The notes beneath the pieces are model-generated. The model did no database searches, was not told where the DNA came from, and was given only the letters and a program-made list of their open reading frames with translations. From a virus, in IMG/VR virus record IMGVR_UViG_3300000167_000020, positions 1 to 26,502 of that record: DNA of 26,502 bases; one strand, 5' to 3'. The position numbers and the translations under genes are program-made. How positions within the stretch are numbered: position 1 is the first letter of the stretch; every line of letters begins with the position of its first letter. This document shows positions 21,394-26,502 of the stretch, piece by piece.

Positions 21394-22230
21394 CTAGTAC
21401 GGGCTATTCATCCGGCCGGCCTCGTCATCCCAATGCCAATACTCACAATTTCCACCATGAATATGACAGTGGCCTGGACCCAACATATTAAAATGAAAGT
21501 AATCTATCATATCACCAACTCTACCATGAATATGAGCAATATGTGCTTGAGCAGGAGTATTTTCTTGTTTAAACACATCCAGTATAAAATGAGCCAAATT
21601 TTTATTATTTTCATCATTCATATGATTATTTCTTTTGGTGTCAACTGGATCAGTGTCAACATTACGGGTCCAATCTTTCTCAGATAAAAATTCTGACTTA
21701 GAAATAGCGATTAAAGGAATACGTGCCATTGGTCCACTTTTAGGTATATAATCATTCATACTGTTCTCAAAACACGGTAACCATATACATCGTTGTCTAT
21801 ACTCAAGCAACATATTATCAATTGATTGTAATAATGCGACCTGTATATCAAGATTATATTCCTCATCATACAGCATTTTATAATATAATGTAATTGCTTT
21901 TTTGTATTCGAACATTTGACTAATATTATCTTTCTCCCAATTTAAAAAAGTTGTACTCATGTTTTGATCAAAATCAACTTTAACATGTTTATTATATAAT
22001 CTATGCGGATTCGTAACACATATCACAATATAATCAACTTTTCCGATTACTGTTTTAATTTGCTTATAAGCACTATACAAGGCTGAAGCAGGTTGGCCAG
22101 CACACATAATTTCAGCACTTAATTCATATGCTATTATATCTAAATATGACACACTGTCACAATTGTAGTATGGCGTCCGGAAGTCCCGGGAGTCTGCACA
22201 AAAACTATCTCCGCAAAATGCTATTTTCAT
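21394..22230 (-). CDS. SGNH hydrolase-like protein with His-rich C-terminus
   Basis: 278 residues. Block I MKIAFCGDSFCAD has the GDS nucleophile serine S9; YIVICVTNPHR at about 68-78 matches the block III strand and Asn (SGNH N); RNNHMNDENNKNLAHFIL near residue 210 supplies the C-terminal His. The last 45 residues are unusually His-rich (AHIAHIHGRVG, FHFNMLGPGHCHIHGG), which could bind metal. Likely an esterase acting on an acylated glycan or lipid, as for the protein at 5342-6523, with which it shares only the general fold. Its start overlaps the upstream stop (TAATG). Confidence 0.7.
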   Translation of the reverse strand: MKIAFCGDSFCADSRDFRTPYYNCDSVSYLDIIAYELSAEIMCAGQPASALYSAYKQIKTVIGKVDYIVICVTNPHRLYNKHVKVDFDQNMSTTFLNWEKDNISQMFEYKKAITLYYKMLYDEEYNLDIQVALLQSIDNMLLEYRQRCIWLPCFENSMNDYIPKSGPMARIPLIAISKSEFLSEKDWTRNVDTDPVDTKRNNHMNDENNKNLAHFILDVFKQENTPAQAHIAHIHGRVGDMIDYFHFNMLGPGHCHIHGGNCEYWHWDDEAGRMNSPY

Positions 22231-22730
22231 TACATTACCTGGTTAACATCTATTACCTCAGATTGTTTATTAATTTCACTTACAAAATATGCACATTGGG
22301 GTTTTGGATCATCATTTAATGGTATTGCTAATAATTGACCTGTTTTAAGTTTTGGAAAATACCATTTAACTTCTGTATAGATATCTACAATGTCTATTTC
22401 TCTATACTCATGCATATATCCACTTAGACAATTATATAAAAATGCTTCAAAACCTCTATCATTCACACTTGTTAGGGGCAATACTTCTAAGTCTCCCACT
22501 TCAGGACTACCCACTACAATGTGCCAATCAACTGGCATCATTATTCTATCTTTCCCCAATTGAATTACTAATGCTGGCGCATTAAAACTCTCTAAAAATA
22601 TTAAGGGAATAAAAAAGTAATCTGGATCCTGTGGATTACTATTATCTAATATACAAAAACGAACATCATCTACCTTTTCAGGCATCTCATTCATAGCGAA
22701 TGCTTTATCTTCTAATGTATGTATTCTCAT
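22230..22730 (-). CDS. Conserved phage protein, unknown function
   Basis: 166 residues, acidic, beta-rich. The stretch IVVGSPEVGDLEVLPLTSVNDRGFEAFLYNCLSGYMHEYREIDIVDIYTEVKWYFPKLKTGQLLAIPL is strongly reminiscent of a conserved T4-like marine phage protein (SPEVGDLEVLPLTSLNDRGFxAFxxNPLSG, then VKWYFPKLKxGQLLAVPL) whose role I do not know. An AAGGA site lies just before the ATG, and a TAAATA box overlaps it nine bases from the ATG. Followed directly by the SGNH-like gene. Confidence 0.75.
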   Translation of the reverse strand: MRIHTLEDKAFAMNEMPEKVDDVRFCILDNSNPQDPDYFFIPLIFLESFNAPALVIQLGKDRIMMPVDWHIVVGSPEVGDLEVLPLTSVNDRGFEAFLYNCLSGYMHEYREIDIVDIYTEVKWYFPKLKTGQLLAIPLNDDPKPQCAYFVSEINKQSEVIDVNQVM

Positions 22731-22739
22731 TGATTTCCT

Positions 22740-22747
22740 TATTTAAT
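22740..22747 (-). promoter_or_regulatory. Possible late promoter box ATTAAATA
   Basis: ATTAAATA on the minus strand with TAAATA nine bases before the ATG at 22730. If used, the AAGGA ribosome-binding site would be excluded from the transcript, so one of the two signals is probably not functional under this promoter. Confidence 0.35.
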
Positions 22748-22750
22748 TGA

Positions 22751-23230
22751 TTAAAAAGGTGGAATTTGATCAGCAGTTCCATCATCTGCTGTATTACCTC
22801 CATCTTTTATAGCATCGTCTTTATCCGTCGTAGGTGGTTTATAATTAGGATTTGGCACTATTCCTTTCTTAGGATCTACTACATATGCAGAATTATCTTT
22901 TGGTGGAATAGATAGAGGTGTATTAGCATCTCCATGTCCTTTAACTGTAGTACTTGCTCTTGGTGCTATACCTGGTGCAACTGGCGTTGATGATTTAACA
23001 TCTGCAGCTTTCTGATCTTGTAACTTTTGAGCAAGGTTTAAAGTATTAACTATTTTTTCTAATGATGCAATTTGCTTCACTAATAAAATAATTTCAGACT
23101 GTAATCCCTTGTTCTCGGCTTTGGCCCTAATTAACTCCTCCGCAAGGTCCTTAATAGATTCTTGTATAGATTTGATGTTGTCGGACACTTCGTGGTGCTT
23201 TTTGTAAAGATCACTCACTTGTGTACTCAT
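22751..23230 (-). CDS. Coiled-coil protein with Pro/Thr-rich tail
   Basis: 159 residues from the ATG at 23230 (a GTG five codons upstream is rejected because the promoter lies there). Residues 1-80 form a coiled coil (VSDNIKSIQESIKDLAEELI; LQSEIILLVKQIASLEKIVNTLNL); residues 85-159 are low-complexity, rich in Pro, Thr, Asp and Lys with many TxxP segments, probably disordered. No family recognised. The TAAATA box five bases before the ATG suggests late expression even though the neighbours are replication genes, so a virion-associated or late regulatory role is possible. Confidence 0.7.
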   Translation of the reverse strand: MSTQVSDLYKKHHEVSDNIKSIQESIKDLAEELIRAKAENKGLQSEIILLVKQIASLEKIVNTLNLAQKLQDQKAADVKSSTPVAPGIAPRASTTVKGHGDANTPLSIPPKDNSAYVVDPKKGIVPNPNYKPPTTDKDDAIKDGGNTADDGTADQIPPF

Positions 23231-23235
23231 GCCAA

Positions 23236-23243
23236 TATTTAGC
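23236..23243 (-). promoter_or_regulatory. Late promoter box GCTAAATA
   Basis: GCTAAATA followed by TTGGC and then the ATG at 23230: TAAATA exactly five bases before the start codon. It lies immediately after the UvsW stop codon (TAG, 23247..23245). Confidence 0.5.
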
Positions 23244-23244
23244 A

Positions 23245-24693
23245 CTACTGCCAGTTAATTTTATCTACTGTAAACGGATATTCTGCCTCCCTATAAAAAC
23301 TTTTCCTTTTTGTTAAGTGACGTTTTGCAAACTTACAAGTACTCGTTATATCCCATATTTGCACAAAGTCCTTGTCCTCTGCTTTACGGACGCCACGCCC
23401 GATGCTCTGTATAACCCGCACAAAACTTTTTCCTGGTTCTATTAACACAAGATTAAATATTCGCGGGATGTTAATTCCTACTGATGCAACGCCATACGTT
23501 GCTATAATGATTTTTGCTTCTGCTGTACGTACTTCATCATAATGCTCTTTACGCTCATCCGCTTTTGTAGCACCACTGATGAATACACTATCCTTTAATT
23601 TTAATTGTATTGCTTTACCAGCACTAATTCTGTCTACAAGTATAAGTGTATTGCCACTCTTTTTAACATCATTTAAAAACTCGCCTATATACGATACCCT
23701 ATCCTCGTTAGTAAGCAAATACTTTAATTCGCTTTGATAGTTATTATACTCACCATAGTCCTGTAACTGCACGATATTCACGTGACAGTTTGCCAGAACG
23801 CCCTTCTCCTGCAAATCGGCGGCAGCTACCCTATTGACTACTTCCCCTATGCTGACACGCAGTGACATCCATTCGAATTGCTCCTTGGGTATGGTTCCAG
23901 TTAAACCCCAACGTATGGGTACATGAGACAATTGCTGGGTCAGTAACTGCTTGAGCACGTCTGCCTTACTCTGATGTACCTCATCTACTATCACACAGCA
24001 AACGTCCTCTATAAAGTCTTCAAACGTTATATCTGCTTGAGCATTACGAGTACGCTTCATCAGTATATTAAGGGATTGCCACGTACATATAGTATGAGTG
24101 TGTCCAAACTCTTTTCTATCTCCATAGAACACACCTACATCTAAACCCAAGTTGGCATAGTCTTCCTCTGTTTGAGTAACTAAACTCTTATTGGGTACTA
24201 TAACTATTGTCCTACCATATGGCTCACATTTGTGACTGAGTATTGCTGTAACAAGTGTCTTACCAGCACCAGTAGCAACCTCTTGAATGGACTGCGGGGA
24301 TTGTAGAAAGTTATTGATAACCTCTACTTGGTAATCTCGCAATATAATAGGTTGCCCTTCGTGCGTATGTTTTTTAGGCCATTTATATTCACTATAACTA
24401 ACTTCAGTTACTGGCTCAAATACTAAATCAACTGGCTTACGATAATCTATCAGATCAATTTTATAATTAGAAATGTCATCTAATATGTCTGGCAAGAGAT
24501 TAATAAACGTGCTACCGCCCAATTGGAAGAAACTTATTTTGCCATCCCAGCGTCCTAAACGAACTGCTGGCATAAATCGCGCATGAGGAATATCGAATTT
24601 AAACTTATTAGATAACTTTCGTCTATCCGTTAAGTCTAATCCCTCAAATTTACAATTTACTTCGTCTTTTAAATATAACTTACACTTTGGCAT
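23245..24693 (-). CDS. uvsW: DNA/RNA helicase, UvsW-like (superfamily 2)
   Basis: 482 residues from the ATG at 24693; a TTG at 24714 would lengthen the overlap with the gene upstream. Domains: N-terminal accessory region (1-110), Q-motif-like ILRDYQVEVINNFL, Walker A EVATGAGKT at about 138-146, DEVH box at 237-240, GLTGTI (motif III), and motif VI QSIGRGVRKAEDKDF. This is the SF2 set of T4 UvsW, which unwinds branched DNA, R-loops and stalled forks and switches off origin-dependent replication in favour of recombination-dependent replication. Length close to T4 UvsW (about 500). Confidence 0.92.
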   Translation of the reverse strand: MPKCKLYLKDEVNCKFEGLDLTDRRKLSNKFKFDIPHARFMPAVRLGRWDGKISFFQLGGSTFINLLPDILDDISNYKIDLIDYRKPVDLVFEPVTEVSYSEYKWPKKHTHEGQPIILRDYQVEVINNFLQSPQSIQEVATGAGKTLVTAILSHKCEPYGRTIVIVPNKSLVTQTEEDYANLGLDVGVFYGDRKEFGHTHTICTWQSLNILMKRTRNAQADITFEDFIEDVCCVIVDEVHQSKADVLKQLLTQQLSHVPIRWGLTGTIPKEQFEWMSLRVSIGEVVNRVAAADLQEKGVLANCHVNIVQLQDYGEYNNYQSELKYLLTNEDRVSYIGEFLNDVKKSGNTLILVDRISAGKAIQLKLKDSVFISGATKADERKEHYDEVRTAEAKIIIATYGVASVGINIPRIFNLVLIEPGKSFVRVIQSIGRGVRKAEDKDFVQIWDITSTCKFAKRHLTKRKSFYREAEYPFTVDKINWQ

Positions 24694-25630
24694 AATAATT
24701 TTGACCAGGCCCAACCATTCCTTCCTTTGATTTTATATTACTATAATAACATACTTTGGGTATTTGGTCAATTAAAATGTTAAAACTATTCTCGTTTACC
24801 ATTCGTGTAAAAAATATCATTTGTGGTTCAATATTACTTTGTATCAATGTTTGTATTGAATAACTATAATAAACATCACAATTAGACTTCATCTTGTGAC
24901 TTGGTGGTAATAACACTACACTAATTTTATTTTTATTCACTAATTTATTAACTACTTTAGTTACTAATTCACTATAGTGTCCTAAATTAGGATCTTCGTT
25001 ATTGTCTGGCTTATAAAATACTATAGGTGTTCTCTTATACTTTAGAGCGTATTGTATAATCTGCTCAAGTTTAGAATGCTCATTTTTACTGCCAGTAAAC
25101 AACGTCACATATTGATTATTGAGCATTGTATGCTCTACTGAATCGTCTAATAAACCTAAAACGTTACTACTTAATCCATAACACAACTCAATAGACTTAT
25201 CTATTAATTGCCACACATTTTCAACTTTATTCTGCTTAAGATATTCTATCAATTCATCACTAGCATTTTTCATAATAGGTTTGCCATTTATGAAATCTAA
25301 CTGAATAAGATGATTGTGAATTTCTGATTGTACTTTTTCTATTTCATCTAAATAATAGCAAACATCTTCATCAAAAATAACATCTTCTTCCATATCATTA
25401 TTACGCAAATAATTAGCAAGAAATAATAAATTGGGTTCGCTTAAATTAAAAATCCAAGCATCTTCTTCCGGGTCATAATAAACATTTTGGGCCGCTTCCT
25501 TAACATACTCATAAAATTGCTGTGATATTTTTTGGACATACGAAGTGCCCCATTGTTCTAAATCGAACTCAGGCACCCTTACGTGAATACTATCGTCTTG
25601 TATGGAAACTTGCCAGCAATTATATTTCAT
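24680..25630 (-). CDS. Unknown protein upstream of uvsW
   Basis: 316 residues, two apparent halves. The N-terminal ~130 residues include VYYDPEEDAWIFNLSEPNLLFLANYL, reminiscent of small domains that precede SNF2/SF2 helicases; the C-terminal half has Rossmann-like strands (YVTLFTGSKN; RTPIVFYKPDN; KISVVLLPPSHK; PQMIFFTRMVNENSFNILID) but no Walker A, DExH or other catalytic motif. I do not recognise a family. Its stop overlaps the uvsW start region by 14 bases, so the two are translationally linked. The start codon lies six bases past the T-tract of a strong terminator, an odd arrangement. Confidence 0.7.
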   Translation of the reverse strand: MKYNCWQVSIQDDSIHVRVPEFDLEQWGTSYVQKISQQFYEYVKEAAQNVYYDPEEDAWIFNLSEPNLLFLANYLRNNDMEEDVIFDEDVCYYLDEIEKVQSEIHNHLIQLDFINGKPIMKNASDELIEYLKQNKVENVWQLIDKSIELCYGLSSNVLGLLDDSVEHTMLNNQYVTLFTGSKNEHSKLEQIIQYALKYKRTPIVFYKPDNNEDPNLGHYSELVTKVVNKLVNKNKISVVLLPPSHKMKSNCDVYYSYSIQTLIQSNIEPQMIFFTRMVNENSFNILIDQIPKVCYYSNIKSKEGMVGPGQNYYAKV

Positions 25631-25636
25631 ATCAAT

Positions 25637-25661
25637 AAAAAGGGAGGCTCATGGGCCTCCC
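25637..25661 (-). terminator. Rho-independent terminator after AAA+ gene
   Basis: On the minus strand GGGAGGC, loop CCATGA, GCCTCCC, followed by TTTTT: a 7-bp G/C stem with T-tract. It terminates the AAA+ ATPase gene and ends only six bases before the ATG of the next gene. Confidence 0.88.
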
Positions 25662-25725
25662 CGAAGCTTATAGATACTTATAGTTGGAGCGATACTAAAG
25701 TATCTTTTAGGAAATTGTTATTATT
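25662..25725 (-). promoter_or_regulatory. Intergenic region with small inverted repeat
   Basis: Between the AAA+ stop and the terminator. Minus strand holds GATACTTTAGTATC (5-bp inverted repeat) and two TATAAG elements that could act as -10 boxes (ACTATAAGTATCTATAAG); no good -35 is visible at the usual distance. May promote the downstream gene through the terminator, but evidence is weak. Confidence 0.3.
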
Positions 25726-26502
25726 TTAGTTAGCCGACGCCTGCTTACTGACGCGGGTCATAACCGTTGTCTCCGCTAGGCGCTTCCAGTTGTCTTTCGA
25801 CATTTTACGCAGGTCACCAATCTTCAGTGCCATACGTAGGCTCATTTCCCGAAGCCTATCCTTGTTTTCTTCCATGTAGTCCAAAATCTCGTCCTCATCG
25901 GAAGACTTAAACCCGTATCCTACAAACAACTCACCATTCTTGGCAATGTCCTTAATACGGAGTATTTTGTCGCGCATTGTATCGAGCGTCAAATCCAGGT
26001 AATGGCAACGCGACTGAAGTGCGTCCAAGTGATCTTTGATCTTCTTGCTCCGGACGTTTTCAAACTTCACGTTGGTGATAAAGATCGCTGAGCCATTAAA
26101 GTCAAACATATTCGGAATCCCTTCCGCTCTCAGTTTAGCACTATCAGCATTCCAGTGGATTCGGCGTCTCTTACCTGAGTCCAATGCCGCTTTCAGTATG
26201 TTGAGTGACAAGTCATCAAACAATACAGTGTCGCAGTCATCAAACACTAGCACATTGTTCTTGTCGCTGTATTCATACAGTTTGGCGTAAAGTCCAAGGG
26301 CAGTCATCGCGCCTTTGACTACGTCATAACGTATCTTCTTACCAGCAATCTTGTCAAACAATACGGCTTTCTCAAGAGTGGTTTCCACAATGTAGGACTT
26401 ACCAACCCCTGGAGGGCCTGTTACGATCATTGCTCGAACATCACCATCGATTGTGGCTTGGGTCATACTGCCCAAGATCTCAAATCGCTCTGCAATGCGA
26501 GC
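25726..26502 (-). CDS. AAA+ ATPase, T4-like marine phage type (5' partial)
   Basis: Open to the right edge; 258 residues are visible, beginning ARIAERFEILG upstream of any ATG, so the true start lies outside. Walker A GPPGVGKS at visible residues 29-36, Walker B VLVFDDCD at about 84-91, sensor-1-like SAIFITNVKF. The wording (TGPPGVGKS, FDDCDTVLFDD, LNILKAALDSGKRRRIHW, FITNVKF, DHLDALQSRCHYLDLTLDT, REMSLRMALKIGDL) closely resembles an AAA+ protein I recall from T4-like marine phages, distinct from clamp-loader gp44; its role is not established. Hand counts give roughly 40-55% G+C per 60-base line against 25-35% in the gene at 24680-25630, so composition is distinctly different. Confidence 0.85.
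   Translation of the reverse strand, partial: ARIAERFEILGSMTQATIDGDVRAMIVTGPPGVGKSYIVETTLEKAVLFDKIAGKKIRYDVVKGAMTALGLYAKLYEYSDKNNVLVFDDCDTVLFDDLSLNILKAALDSGKRRRIHWNADSAKLRAEGIPNMFDFNGSAIFITNVKFENVRSKKIKDHLDALQSRCHYLDLTLDTMRDKILRIKDIAKNGELFVGYGFKSSDEDEILDYMEENKDRLREMSLRMALKIGDLRKMSKDNWKRLAETTVMTRVSKQASAN

Noticed and set aside
1-26502. tRNA genes, CRISPR arrays, insertion sequences, attachment sites
   Set aside because: Gaps are too short and show no cloverleaf, spaced repeats, transposase or integrase genes.

Overview
The window looks like part of the genome of a lytic, T4-like marine myovirus, in the broad group that infects Pelagibacter, cyanobacteria and related marine bacteria. Reasons: it is AT-rich; genes are packed with ATGA/GTGA overlaps; it has a T4-type replication set (gp41-like helicase, gp61-like primase, a probable gp62-like clamp-loader subunit, UvsW-like helicase); it carries TATAAATA-type late promoters; and it holds many small conserved proteins typical of marine T4-like phages. 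There are no photosynthesis genes, tRNAs, CRISPR arrays or transposases. The host cannot be fixed from sequence alone. Almost everything is transcribed leftward (minus strand); only two genes, at 15566-18157, run rightward. No gene-free stretch exceeds 130 bases.

Left part (1-11444) is a late region: a partial structural-type protein ending in a Gly/Ser linker (1-1118), small conserved proteins, a scaffold-like coiled protein (2088-3203), a lytic transglycosylase (3770-4573), a basic 90-residue protein (5055-5327), an SGNH-hydrolase-like protein (5342-6523), a small holin/XhlA-like membrane protein (6536-6784), structural-type proteins, a ligase-like nucleotidyltransferase candidate (8768-10033) and a DUF1353 protein (10884-11417). 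Many of these proteins start with a short peptide resembling the T4 capsid-targeting propeptide, which the prohead protease removes after [L/I]-x-E. I read this as a candidate set of internal (capsid-packaged) proteins.

Middle (11440-18157): helicase and primase behind a textbook sigma-70 promoter; a twitch-type radical SAM protein and a small conserved protein; then, divergently, a tail/neck-type structural protein and a second radical SAM protein with a B12-binding-like N-terminus. Right part (18140-26502): a 192-residue protein that keeps the catalytic aspartates of bacterial DNA polymerase III alpha (DnaE), an ATP-grasp-like protein, a small coiled coil, a zinc-finger protein, the probable clamp-loader subunit, a Rossmann-like protein, a second SGNH-like protein, two small proteins, UvsW, an unknown protein, and a partial AAA+ ATPase whose base composition differs from its neighbours and which ends at a strong terminator.

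Two genome-wide patterns stand out. First, late-promoter boxes (TAAATA core) lie at a fixed five bases before the ATG of five genes, which would put the transcription start on the start codon (leaderless mRNA); the primase sigma-70 promoter has the same geometry. Second, promoters are repeatedly fused to the stop codon of the upstream gene. All function calls rest on recognised motifs and recalled family resemblance; no database search was run.
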